This document shows, in pieces, positions 40,563 to 48,589 of a DNA stretch of 64,000 nt. The notes under the pieces are model-generated. The model saw nothing but the letters and a program-made list of their open reading frames with translations. It was not told the DNA's origin and made no database searches. The stretch lies in contig JACPUC010000007.1 in NCBI GenBank assembly GCA_016192455.1, positions 62,001-126,000 of the forward strand, in the 5' to 3' direction. Source of the DNA: Candidatus Tectimicrobiota bacterium. GTDB taxonomy: Bacteria > JACPUC01. The stretch's first letter is position 1, and every line of letters begins with the position of its first letter. Both the position numbers and the translations under genes were made by a program.

Positions 40563-40871
40563 ATGGAAACCGCGCCAATAACGAGCATCTCGCACTCGAC
40601 CGGGGCGGTGACGCTCGCGGACATCTTGGAGCGAGTCCTCGACAAGGGAATCGTCATTGCCGGCGACATCAGCATCTCGCTGGCTGACGTGCAGCTCCTG
40701 ACGATCAGGATTCGGCTGCTCATCGCCTCTGTCGACAAGGCGCGGGAGATGGGCATCTCCTGGTGGGAAGGCGACGGCTTCCTCTCCTCGAAGGCGCGCG
40801 AGATCGAGGCGGAGAACCGCGACTTGAAGGCGCGTCTCGCCCGGCTCGAGGAGGGTTGCAACGCCTCCTGA
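40563..40871 (+). CDS. gvpJ: Gas vesicle protein GvpJ (GvpA family)
   Basis: 102 residues from ATG 40563 (AAGGAGC upstream). The GvpA-like core is LADILERVLDKGIVIAGDIS, then ISLADVQLLTIRIRLLIAS. After it come ISWWEGDG and a charged helix REIEAENRDLKARLARLEE. The Trp-Trp pair after the core is typical of GvpJ. GvpJ is a minor wall component thought to act at vesicle initiation or at the tips. It is followed by gvpN after about 190 bp. Confidence 0.88.
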   Translation: METAPITSISHSTGAVTLADILERVLDKGIVIAGDISISLADVQLLTIRIRLLIASVDKAREMGISWWEGDGFLSSKAREIEAENRDLKARLARLEEGCNAS

Positions 40872-41063
40872 GCAGGGGCGTTGGAGGTTCCTCCCGCGGC
40901 GGGAGGAGCAGGTCCTCCTCGGCGGGGCGAGGGGCGTGGTGAGAGGTCGGCAGGAGCGGCGCGGAGCACACACAGCCGGCGCGGTAGGCCGGCAGGAGGC
41001 AGCAAGACGACACGGCTGCCGCTGTCTTCACGAGGCAGGAGTCAAGCCAGGGAGAGCGTCACG

Positions 41064-42218
41064 ATGGCGATCGAGGAGTTTCCCACACTCTTGGCGCCGC
41101 GGCAGGCGGATGGGTTTGTCGAGACGGCGTACGTCCGCGACCTCAGCACGCGCAGTCTCGCTGCCATTGAAGCCGGTTTCCCCATTCACTTCCGCGGCGT
41201 CTCCGGCAGCGGCAAGACGACGCTGGCGATGCACGTGGCCTCCAAGGTCGGCAGGCCGGTGGTCCTCTTGCACGGCAACGAAGAGCTGAGCACGTCGGAG
41301 CTGATCGGCGGCGAACAGGGCTACCGCTTCCGCCGCGTGGTCGACCGCTTCATTCACTCGGTGCTGAAGACCGAGGAAGACCTCACGAAGCACTGGGTCG
41401 ACAACCGGCTCACCATCGCCTGCAAGCACGGCTTCACCCTCGTTTACGACGAGTTCAGCCGCTCGCGCCCCGAGGCCAACAACATCCTTCTCTCCATCCT
41501 GCAGGAGAAGATTCTCGACCTGCCGATGCTGCGAGGCCACGAGCACTACCTGAAGGTGCACCCCAACTTCACCGCCATCTTCACCAGCAACCCCGAGGAC
41601 TATGCCGGCGTCTTCAAGACGCAGGACGCCTTGCGTGACCGCATGATCACCTTCGACCTCGACTTCTTCGACCGCGCCACGGAGGCGGCGATCAGCCAGG
41701 CCAAGTCCGGCCTGCCGCTCGGCGCGGTGGAACGCATCGTCGACCTCGTGCAAGGGTTTCGACAAAGCCAGCAGTACGACTTCGCCCCCACGGTGCGGGC
41801 CTGCATCATGATCGCCAAGCTGACGCGCGTGCGCGGCGCCTCGGCGGCCGCCAACGACCCGGTGTTCCGCCAAATCTGCGCCGACGTGCTCATTTCGGAA
41901 ACGAGCCGGGTGGGTCTGCACGGCAAGAGATTGAAGGTCGATCAGATGCTGGCGCGCCTGATCGACAGGCACTGCGCGGCGGCGCCGCAGGCGAGCCAAG
42001 CGAGGAAGAGCTCTCCAGCCTCTCTCGGTCCCGAGGCGCAGAGCATGGCGGCGAACGGCCCCTCCTCGAGCAGTAGCGGTGGCTTGCAGGAGAACCGGAA
42101 CCCGACCCGAGGCGCGGGGGCAAACGCACCAGCGGGACTCTGGCAGCGGCGACAGGGTGAGCCGGTTGCCCCAGCCTCGGCAGGCAATCAGGCGCCCGGC
42201 ACGCACCGCCACGTTTAG
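41064..42218 (+). CDS. gvpN: Gas vesicle AAA+ ATPase GvpN
   Basis: 384 residues from ATG 41064 (GGGAGAG upstream). MoxR/CbbQ-type AAA+ fold: Walker A HFRGVSGSGKTTLA (near residue 45), HGNEELSTSELIGGEQGYRF, Walker B GFTLVYDEFSRSRPEANNIL (near 130), sensor FTSNPEDYAGVFK and RDRMITFDLDFFD. GvpN is required for full vesicle growth in most systems. The last 60 residues (from about 325) are a Ser/Gly/Pro/Ala-rich disordered tail not usual for the family. It is followed 24 bp later by a small coiled-coil gene and then gvpA. Confidence 0.92.
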   Translation: MAIEEFPTLLAPRQADGFVETAYVRDLSTRSLAAIEAGFPIHFRGVSGSGKTTLAMHVASKVGRPVVLLHGNEELSTSELIGGEQGYRFRRVVDRFIHSVLKTEEDLTKHWVDNRLTIACKHGFTLVYDEFSRSRPEANNILLSILQEKILDLPMLRGHEHYLKVHPNFTAIFTSNPEDYAGVFKTQDALRDRMITFDLDFFDRATEAAISQAKSGLPLGAVERIVDLVQGFRQSQQYDFAPTVRACIMIAKLTRVRGASAAANDPVFRQICADVLISETSRVGLHGKRLKVDQMLARLIDRHCAAAPQASQARKSSPASLGPEAQSMAANGPSSSSSGGLQENRNPTRGAGANAPAGLWQRRQGEPVAPASAGNQAPGTHRHV

Positions 42219-42242
42219 GAAACCAGCAGGAGAACGTTCACC

Positions 42243-42548
42243 ATGAAGGGCCTCGCGGATCTCAAAACCGCTCGACACGTGAAGATGCGGGGTATGCCGC
42301 AGGTCGCGCAGTCTCCGCCCATCGAACTCTTCATGCTCGGCAAGCAGAAGGAGCGCCTGGAGAAGGAAGAGCAGCAGCTCCTGAAAGCCTTGCAGCGCAC
42401 GCAGCACACCCTGCGACACCTGGCGCAGCGCCTGGAGAGCCTGCGGCAGGAGATCGCCAGGGAAGGCGGCGGCGCCGCGAACGCCGAGCCAGCAGCAGGA
42501 GAGCCGCACGGCACGCGCGGCTGGCAGACGATGCCGTTAACCTACTGA
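42243..42548 (+). CDS. Small coiled-coil protein of the gas vesicle cluster
   Basis: 101 residues from ATG 42243 (CAGGAGAACG upstream), 24 bp after gvpN. N-terminal basic segment [13 protein letters not shown], then [20 protein letters not shown] and [20 protein letters not shown], a strongly predicted coiled coil, then a disordered tail. Small coiled-coil proteins of this style occur in proteobacterial gvp clusters (for example proteins called GvpV), but the match here is by general look only. Probably an accessory factor co-expressed with gvpN. Confidence 0.6.
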   Translation: MKGLADLKTARHVKMRGMPQVAQSPPIELFMLGKQKERLEKEEQQLLKALQRTQHTLRHLAQRLESLRQEIAREGGGAANAEPAAGEPHGTRGWQTMPLTY

Positions 42549-42655
42549 GCCGTTGCGGAGCCTTGCACTCTCGAAGCGCAGGCAGGCGTCGGAGCGTAAC
42601 CAAGACGAACGAGCACGCCGCACGGAGTGCGTGCGGAAACGTGGCAAAGGCATCG

Positions 42656-42672
42656 GTGTGGGGAGGCCACAC
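42656..42672 (+). promoter_or_regulatory. Small hairpin in the gvpA leader
   Basis: GTGTGG / CCACAC stem with loop GGAGG, 43 nt upstream of the gvpA ATG. The loop itself is a ribosome-site-like sequence; the true gvpA site (GGAGG at 42701) is separate. Confidence 0.35.
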
Positions 42673-42714
42673 AACTCTCAGGAGACTGAGAACCACCTTT
42701 GGAGGAATCGAATC

Positions 42715-42930
42715 ATGGCAGTCGAAAAAGCAATCGGGTCATCGAGCCTGGTCGAAGTGGTCGACCGCATCCTGGACAAGGGCATCGTCATCGACGCCTG
42801 GGTGAGAGTCTCCCTCGTGGGGATCGAGCTCCTGGCAATCGAAGCCCGCGTCGTCGTCGCGGGTGTCGACACGTATCTGAAGTACGCCGAGGCCATCGGC
42901 CTGACGGCCACGGCCGCCGCGCCCGCGTAG
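42715..42930 (+). CDS. gvpA: Major gas vesicle structural protein GvpA
   Basis: 71 residues, exactly the usual GvpA size. ATG 42715 has GGAGGA about 9 nt upstream. The near-invariant core [20 protein letters not shown] is present, continuing [20 protein letters not shown] and [12 protein letters not shown]. GvpA forms the ribs of the hollow, gas-permeable protein shell. Only one copy is seen. A long inverted repeat follows the stop, which could limit read-through or protect the abundant gvpA transcript, and gvpH lies beyond it. Confidence 0.97.
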   Translation: MAVEKAIGSSSLVEVVDRILDKGIVIDAWVRVSLVGIELLAIEARVVVAGVDTYLKYAEAIGLTATAAAPA

Positions 42931-42977
42931 CGGGTGGCCCATCTTCCTGGACGCCGCCCGCGGGCGCAGGCGAGGGG

Positions 42978-43057
42978 GGGTTAGGCACTGCGGTTTCCCC
43001 CACCGATTCCCAGGTTCGGGTCCACTTTGCAGGATCAACCCGAGCACTGCCTAACCC
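42978..43057 (+). terminator. Long inverted repeat downstream of gvpA
   Basis: Outer arms GGGTTAGGCACTGC (42978-42991) and GCACTGCCTAACCC (43044-43057) pair over 14 bp with one mismatch. An inner TCGGGT (43016-43021)/ACCCGA (43038-43043) pair stacks below. No T-run follows, so it is a stabilising or attenuating structure more than a classical terminator. Confidence 0.5.
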
Positions 43058-43126
43058 GTTATCGAAGCGCTCCGCGGGGGCGTTGAGGTCGAGGCGCGGT
43101 TCTGCTGCCGCCGCCAACGGGGAACA

Positions 43127-43142
43127 TGTTCCACGTGGAACA
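43127..43142. promoter_or_regulatory. Perfect parS-type 16-bp palindrome (ParB site)
   Basis: TGTTCCACGTGGAACA fits the bacterial parS consensus TGTTnCACGTGnAACA at every fixed base. A second 12-bp palindrome, GGAACATGTTCC (43121-43132), overlaps its left half. It lies in non-coding sequence between gvpA and gvpH. Confidence 0.75.
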
Positions 43143-43306
43143 TTCGCCCGGCGGCGGCAGGCCCGCCGCGTCCTAAAGGTCCGGTCGGGCGGCAGGCTGC
43201 CGTTCCCGGAGCCGACGGTCCGCCCCGGGCGGCCGGCATGGACGCCGGCGCCTCATTCGTTCATCCCGCACCGATCCAGGTGCCATGGCAAGAAGGAGAC
43301 CGGCTG

Positions 43307-43858
43307 ATGAGTCGGCGCAAGACGAGCGGCCCAGCGGGGCTCGGTGGCGTCTTCAAGGGTATCGCCTCGTTCATCGACCTCCTCGTTGACCTCACCGAGG
43401 AGGGTGCAGGCAAAGAGGAGGACAGCACCGAGGAGGGCAAGGGGATCAAGCGGTCGCGGGAGTTCCGCGGCGCCACGGCGAGCGGCAAAGAGTTTCGCGG
43501 CGTGTACGGGTTTTCGGTGCGGATGGGACTGGGCGGGCCGGAGGTGGAGACGTTCGGCAACCTCCACCCCGCCGACGAGGGCGCCGTGGTGGAGGAACGC
43601 CGCGAGCCCCTGGTCGACGTCTTCGATGAGGGGCAAAGCCTGCAGGTGGTGGTGGAGCTGCCGGGGGTGGAGGAGGAGAGCATTGATGTTCGCCTCGCCG
43701 ACGATGTCCTCATCCTCTCCACCGAGCGCGGCGCCCGCAAGTACTACAAGGAGGTGCTGCTGCCCGCGCCGGTGGAGGCGCAGAGCCTGGTCCGCACCTA
43801 CCGCAACGGCATCTTCGAGGTGCGCCTGCAGAAGCGAGCCGAGCCGCCGCGGGAGTGA
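43307..43858 (+). CDS. gvpH: Gas vesicle protein GvpH, Hsp20-like
   Basis: 183 residues from ATG 43307 (GAAGGAG about 10 nt upstream). The N-terminal part (KGIASFIDLLVDLTEEGAGK, then a charged linker and RGVYGFSVRMGLGG) matches the GvpH head. Residues about 98-178 are an alpha-crystallin domain: EPLVDVFDEGQSLQVVVELP, SIDVRLADDVLILSTERGAR, YRNGIFEVRLQK (the GxL-like end reads GIFEV). In haloarchaea GvpH acts as a small heat-shock-type factor for vesicle proteins. Located after gvpA and the parS-type site; the next small gene follows 64 bp later. Confidence 0.85.
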   Translation: MSRRKTSGPAGLGGVFKGIASFIDLLVDLTEEGAGKEEDSTEEGKGIKRSREFRGATASGKEFRGVYGFSVRMGLGGPEVETFGNLHPADEGAVVEERREPLVDVFDEGQSLQVVVELPGVEEESIDVRLADDVLILSTERGARKYYKEVLLPAPVEAQSLVRTYRNGIFEVRLQKRAEPPRE

Positions 43859-43922
43859 GCGGCCTCGCTATCGTTCCTCATCCCGCCTCTTCTCGGCGCG
43901 CCGATCTCTTGGGAGGAGAATT

Positions 43923-44120
43923 GTGAACGCAGCCCCTTCGGAGCTCCTCGCGCGGCAACTCCGCCGCACCAGGGCCAAGCTGATGAAGAAGATCCAGGAT
44001 CTCCAGGAGAGGCAGCGCACGCTGCCCGCGAAGTGGCTCGAACGGCTCGGCCAGAAAGAGCGTGAGCTGCGCGCCTTGGCGGAGCAGCTCGACGAGCTGC
44101 TGCACCGTCTCTCCCGTTAG
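43923..44120 (+). CDS. 65-residue helical protein at the end of the gas vesicle cluster
   Basis: GTG 43923 preceded by GGGAGGAG at good spacing. Entirely helical and charged: LLARQLRRTRAKLMKKIQDL, QERQRTLPAKWLERLGQKER, ELRALAEQLDELLHRL. Probably a coiled-coil accessory of the vesicle cluster. No family recognised. It is the last plus-strand gene before the convergent Cdc48 gene. The same frame runs back through gvpH as a shadow, which is not coding. Confidence 0.55.
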   Translation: MNAAPSELLARQLRRTRAKLMKKIQDLQERQRTLPAKWLERLGQKERELRALAEQLDELLHRLSR

Positions 44121-44332
44121 GCTCTCCGCCGCGCCCCATCGCGGTCCTTCTTCGGCTCACGGATACAAGCCCCTCTCGTCCCTCTCTTAATCTCTATCTC
44201 TGCGCGTATGGAGCCTTGTGAGGGATCATCCCCCCGGTTTACGCGAGTGCGCGGCACCGGCGCGAAGGGGGGGGCGTGCATCCCCCGCCCCTCGTGTTGA
44301 CAATAATGCAGCGACGATGGCTTTGTCTTCAA

Positions 44333-46492
44333 TCACGTTGACCGATCACTAGCGCCACGCCGCCAAGGGCGCAGCGCCTCGTCGAAGTGGCGCCCGGAGA
44401 TGCGCAAGGAGCCAGCCCCGTCATCGGCGGCGTTGCGGCCGCGCAGGAATTCCCGCACGGCGCACATCCCGGCCTCGCGGCAGAGGGCCTCAATCTGCGC
44501 TCCCTGCCAACCGCTGGTGGCGAGGACCAGCGCCGCCAGATCGACATCGGCGCTTAGCGGCATGCGGCGGGTGTGCACCTCGAGAATCTCCCGCCGCCCC
44601 TCATCATCCAGGGGCCCCACCTCGAGCTGCAGGTCGAAGCGCCCGGAGCGCAGCAGCGCCGGATCGACCATATCAATGCGGTTCGTGGTGGCCAGGACGA
44701 TCACCCCCTTCTGGCTCTCGATGCCGTCAAGCTCGGTAAGGAGCTGGCTGACCACCCGCTCGGTGACGCCGGCGCTCTCGCCGTGCCCGCGCACCGGCGC
44801 CAGGGCGTCGATCTCATCGAAGAAGAGGATGCACGGCGCCGCCTGCCGGGCTTTGCGGAAGAGCTCCCGCACGCCCCGCTCCGCCTCGCCCACCCACTTG
44901 GAGATGAGCTCCGGCCCCTTCACGGAGATGAAGTTGATCTGGCACTCCGTGGCGACGGCCTTCGCCAGCAGGGTCTTGCCGCAGCCGGGAGGGCCGTAGA
45001 TGAGGATGCCCTTCGGAGGGCGCAGGTGCGCCTCCTCGAACAGCCGCCGGTGGCGCAGCGGCCACTCGATGTTCTCCTGCAACCACTGTTTCGTCGCCGC
45101 CAGGCCACCCACATCGTCCCAGCTCACGTTCGGCACCTCAAGGGAGACCTCCCGCAAGCCCGAGGGCTCGACCTCCCGCAGGGCCGCCAGGAAGTCGTCG
45201 CGCCCCACCCGCAGATCGAGGAGCTCCTCGTAGGGGATGCGCTGGCTCTCAAAGTCGACCCGCGGCAGGAGGCGGCGCAGGGCCACCATGGCGGCTTCGC
45301 GGCAGAGGGCCTGGAGATCGGCGCCGACGAAGCCAAGGGTGAGCTGGGCGAACTCCTGCAGGTCCACCTCCTCGGAGAGCGGCATGCCGCGGGTGTGGAT
45401 CTCGAGGATACGCTGGCGCCCGGTGGTGTCGGGCACGCCGATGACGAGCTCGCGGTCGAACCTCCCCGGGCGGCGCAGGGCCGGGTCGAGGGCGTTCGGG
45501 ATGTTCGTGGCGCCGATCACGATCACCTGGCCGCGCTCGCGCAGACCGTCCATGAGCGCTAGAAGCTGCGCCACGACGCGCTTCTCCACCTCGCCGATGG
45601 CCGTCTCCCGCTTCGGCGCGATGGCATCAATCTCATCCAGGAAGAGGATGCTGGGCGCCTGCTTGCTTGCCTCGTCGAAGAGCTTGCGCAGCTTCGCCTC
45701 GCTCTCGCCGTAGAACTTGTGGATGACCTCCGGCCCGTTGACCGCGAGGAAGTGGGCTTCGGTCTCGTGCGCCACGGCGCGGGCGATGAGGGTCTTGCCG
45801 CAGCCCGGCGGGCCGACCAGGAGCACGCCCTTGGGGGCGTCGATGCCAAGGCGCTCGAAGACCTGCGGGTGCTTCAACGGCAGCTCGATCATCTCGCGGA
45901 TGCGCTGCACCTCCCGCCCCAGGCCGCCGATGTCGTCATACGTCGTCTTTGCCGGGCTGGGACGCGCTCCTTTCTCGTGGGCGATACTGAGAACGGTGGT
46001 GGGGTGCACCACCACGGCGCCGTCCGGGATCGTCTCGGCGACGAGGAAGTCATAGGAGCGCGCCCCGAAAAGGTTGGCCCGCACCGTATCCCCCCTGGTC
46101 ACCGGCAGGCCCTCCATGAGGCGCACCAGGTAGCGGTGATCGCGCTCCGACAGGGGGCTGCGCAGAAGCGTGCGCGGGTTCAGCGTGATCTTGGCGGCGG
46201 CCTGGCAGGCGGTTTTCTCCACCAGCACCTTCTCGTCCAGCCCCACCTTGGCGTTGCCGCGCACCAGGCCATCGATCTGCACCAGGCGCTGGCCGCGCTC
46301 GGCGGCAAAGGCCGGCATCGCCTTCGCCACGGTCTGCTGCTTGCCCGTAATGCGCACGACATCGCCCACCGCCACATCGAGCTCCTTCATATCCGCCGGA
46401 TCGAGGCGGGCGATGCCGCGGCCGACATCCTTGGAATGCGCCTCCACAACACGGAGCTGCAAGCTGGCCTGGGGTTCGGCCTCGGGCGCCAT
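44333..46492 (-). CDS. Cdc48/VAT-type double AAA+ ATPase
   Basis: 719 residues. ATG 46492 is preferred because AAAGGAG lies 6 nt upstream, while ATG 46498 directly abuts it. An N-terminal double-psi-barrel/VAT-N domain (RVVEAHSKDVGRGIARLDPA) is followed by D1 with LLVGPPGCGKTLIARAV and LFLDEIDAIAPKRET, and D2 with LIYGPPGCGKTLLAKAV and LFFDEIDALAPVRGHGE. Arg fingers RRPGRFDRE and LRSGRFDLQ are in place. This is the p97/Cdc48/VAT unfoldase class, common in archaea and sporadic in bacteria. It faces the gas vesicle operon end to end, and its promoter-proximal genes are a two-component system, so a role in vesicle turnover or quality control is plausible but inferred. Confidence 0.93.
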   Translation of the reverse strand: MAPEAEPQASLQLRVVEAHSKDVGRGIARLDPADMKELDVAVGDVVRITGKQQTVAKAMPAFAAERGQRLVQIDGLVRGNAKVGLDEKVLVEKTACQAAAKITLNPRTLLRSPLSERDHRYLVRLMEGLPVTRGDTVRANLFGARSYDFLVAETIPDGAVVVHPTTVLSIAHEKGARPSPAKTTYDDIGGLGREVQRIREMIELPLKHPQVFERLGIDAPKGVLLVGPPGCGKTLIARAVAHETEAHFLAVNGPEVIHKFYGESEAKLRKLFDEASKQAPSILFLDEIDAIAPKRETAIGEVEKRVVAQLLALMDGLRERGQVIVIGATNIPNALDPALRRPGRFDRELVIGVPDTTGRQRILEIHTRGMPLSEEVDLQEFAQLTLGFVGADLQALCREAAMVALRRLLPRVDFESQRIPYEELLDLRVGRDDFLAALREVEPSGLREVSLEVPNVSWDDVGGLAATKQWLQENIEWPLRHRRLFEEAHLRPPKGILIYGPPGCGKTLLAKAVATECQINFISVKGPELISKWVGEAERGVRELFRKARQAAPCILFFDEIDALAPVRGHGESAGVTERVVSQLLTELDGIESQKGVIVLATTNRIDMVDPALLRSGRFDLQLEVGPLDDEGRREILEVHTRRMPLSADVDLAALVLATSGWQGAQIEALCREAGMCAVREFLRGRNAADDGAGSLRISGRHFDEALRPWRRGASDRST

Positions 46493-46634
46493 ACTCATCT
46501 CCTTTCGCGGTACTCCGCTCCACCTGCCGAGCTGTCCTGGAATCAACAGCCGAACGGCCGGCTCGCGCCCGCGACACGGGGAGGTGCAGCGAGGCGAGTC
46601 GCGCTCCGGCAGCGGCCGGCGCGCTCGCCGCGGT

Positions 46635-48149
46635 TCAGGCGCCGTTCCTTGTCACCGCCAGGCAGCGGCTCGACCAGGTGCAGCGCTGGGCGCTCTCGTC
46701 ATCGCAGAGACGCACCGTCTGAGTCCTCTGCAGCGTCTGGTAGAGCTTCTTGCGATCAATCTTCAGGAGGCGCGCGGCGGCGGACTTGTTGTTGCTCGTC
46801 GCCTGCAGCGTCGCCGCCACCACCTGGTGAGCAAAGCTCTCCAGGAGGTCGTTCAAGGTCGCCCCCTGGCTGAGAGTTCGCAGTTGGCTGGCAAGGTTGA
46901 AGGCCTCGGTGCAGGGGACCGGCGCTCCACCGCCATTCGTCGAGGGCTCCGCCGACGTGGCGGACTTCGTGGCATCGAAGGTGATCGCCGCGGCTTCGAC
47001 GCGCTCCCCAGCGGCAAAGAGAACCGCCCGCCGCACGATGTTGAAGAGCTCGCGGACATTGCCGGGATAGTCGTAGCCGCGCAGCAGGGCCAGAGCTTCC
47101 GGCGTGATGCTGTGGACGTTGCGCTGCAACTCCTGGGCGGCCTCCGCGATGAAGCGCTCGACAAGGTAGGGGAGGTCTTCCTTGCGATCGCGCAGCGGCG
47201 GCACCTCGATGGTGAACTCGCTGAGGCGATGGTAGAGGTCGAGGCGGAAGCCGCTGCGCTTCACCTCGGCCGGCAGATCGAGGTTCGAAGAGGCGACGAC
47301 GCGCAGATCAACCGGCACCACCGTGGTGGACCCCAGGGGTTGCACCTCGCGCTCCTGGAGGGCGCGCAGCAGCTTCGCCTGCATGCCGTAGCCGAGGTTT
47401 GAAATCTCGTCCAGGAAGAGGGTGCCGCCGTGCGCCCTCACGAAGGCGCCCTGCTTGGCTCGATCAGCGCCGGTGAAGGCGCCTTTCTCGTGACCGAACA
47501 ACTCGCTCTCCAGCAGCGATTCGGGGATGCCGCCGCAGTCGAGGGCCACGAAGGGGCCGCTGCGCCAGGGGCTGCGATGGTGGATGGTGCGGGCCACGAC
47601 CTCCTTGCCGACGCCGCTCTCGCCACAAATCAGGACGGAGAGCTTCGAGGACGCCACCACCTCGAGTTGCCGGTGCAGGCGTTGCACGGCCGGCCCATGC
47701 CCCATCATCTTGCAGAGGTGATCGACGTGCACCCACCCTTCCTGGAGGGACTCGAGGTGCTGGACCCGGCGCACGTGCTCGGTCGCTTTCTGCAGGCGCT
47801 GCACGAGGTCCTTGTTATCGAAGGGTTTCGTCACGTAGTCGTAGGCGCCGAGCTTCATGGCCTCGACGGCGGAGGTGACGCTGGCATGGCCGGTGATCAC
47901 CAGCACCGGCATCCACGGCGATTGATCCAGGAGTCGCTTCAGCAGCTCGAGGCCCTTGATGTCCGGCAGCACGAGGTCGAGGAAGACGATGTCCGGCTTC
48001 TCTTCCGCCAGGCGCGCCAGGGCCTGGCTGCCGTCCTGGGCCACAATGGCGCGGCCTGCCGAGCGCTTGACGAGCTCGCTGAGGACCCAGCGCGTCTCGG
48101 CTGAATCATCAACGATGAGGACCGTGGTGAGTGCTTCGCTGCGGTGCAT
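46635..48149 (-). CDS. NtrC-family sigma54-dependent response regulator
   Basis: 504 residues. Receiver domain: VLIVDDSAETRWVL, phospho-acceptor in IVFLDLVLPDIKG, Lys in YVTKPFD. Central AAA+: Walker A CGESGVGKEVVAR, the sigma54-contact loop ELFGHEKGAFTGA (intact), FLDEISNLG, and Arg finger region. C-terminal Fis-type helix-turn-helix SNNKSAAARLLKIDRKKLYQ. It activates sigma54 promoters after phosphorylation. Gene order kinase-regulator-activator on the same strand, and a sigma54 promoter before the gas vesicle operon at 33537, make that operon its likely target. The start overlaps the upstream regulator gene by 41 bp. The C-terminal 35 residues past the HTH are unusual and Cys/Ser-rich. Confidence 0.93.
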   Translation of the reverse strand: MHRSEALTTVLIVDDSAETRWVLSELVKRSAGRAIVAQDGSQALARLAEEKPDIVFLDLVLPDIKGLELLKRLLDQSPWMPVLVITGHASVTSAVEAMKLGAYDYVTKPFDNKDLVQRLQKATEHVRRVQHLESLQEGWVHVDHLCKMMGHGPAVQRLHRQLEVVASSKLSVLICGESGVGKEVVARTIHHRSPWRSGPFVALDCGGIPESLLESELFGHEKGAFTGADRAKQGAFVRAHGGTLFLDEISNLGYGMQAKLLRALQEREVQPLGSTTVVPVDLRVVASSNLDLPAEVKRSGFRLDLYHRLSEFTIEVPPLRDRKEDLPYLVERFIAEAAQELQRNVHSITPEALALLRGYDYPGNVRELFNIVRRAVLFAAGERVEAAAITFDATKSATSAEPSTNGGGAPVPCTEAFNLASQLRTLSQGATLNDLLESFAHQVVAATLQATSNNKSAAARLLKIDRKKLYQTLQRTQTVRLCDDESAQRCTWSSRCLAVTRNGA

Positions 48150-48537
48150 GAACCGGCTCCCCCCGTAGAATCCTCCGCACTAGGCGCCGCACCTCTTGGA
48201 TGTCGAAGGGTTTTTCCAAGAAGGTGGCGATGGTTCCGCTTTCCACGCTCTTTCGTACGATCGGGTCGTCGCGGTAGAAGTAGCCGGAGACAAGGATGGC
48301 GATGGTCTGCAATCCCTGTTCGCGCAGCAGGGCGCAAAGATGAAGTCCTTCCATGTCCGGCAGCTTGGCATCGATGAACATCAGCCCAACCGTGTGCCTG
48401 CTCAGCAGGGCCAAGGCCTCGCTCCCCCGCAGCACGCTCTCCACGCGGCACCCCTCCGGCTCCAGCACGGTGCGCAGCACCCAACACATGTCGGGGTCGT
48501 CGTCAACGATGAGCACGATCGGCGTCGCCTGCGTCAT
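48109..48537 (-). CDS. Single-domain response regulator
   Basis: 142 residues from ATG 48537 (MTQATPIVLIVDDDPDMCWV). Acidic triad VDDDP, phospho-acceptor in LMFIDAKLPDMEG, Lys in FLEKPFD; the usual Thr/Ser position is in ILVSGYF. A short tail of 20 residues follows. It has no DNA-binding part, so it is probably a phosphotransfer or competing acceptor in the kinase-activator circuit. Lies between the PAS kinase (53 bp upstream) and the NtrC-type activator, whose start it overlaps by 41 bp. Confidence 0.88.
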   Translation of the reverse strand: MTQATPIVLIVDDDPDMCWVLRTVLEPEGCRVESVLRGSEALALLSRHTVGLMFIDAKLPDMEGLHLCALLREQGLQTIAILVSGYFYRDDPIVRKSVESGTIATFLEKPFDIQEVRRLVRRILRGEPVHAPQRSTHHGPHR

Positions 48538-48589
48538 GGCTGTCTCAGGTCCTTGCCAGGTTGCGAAGAGCTTCCGGGCCCACCCGAAG

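Larger units (their letters stand above)
42931..43306. other. Spacer between gvpA and gvpH with inverted repeat and parS-type site
   Basis: 376 bp without a gene. Contains the inverted repeat 42978-43057 and the palindrome 43127-43142, listed separately. Confidence 0.6.

Noticed and set aside
42642-42657. Second sigma54-like site upstream of gvpA (TGGCAAAGGCATCGGT)
   Set aside because: The GG is well placed but the -12 doublet is GG in place of GC and the preceding TT is missing.
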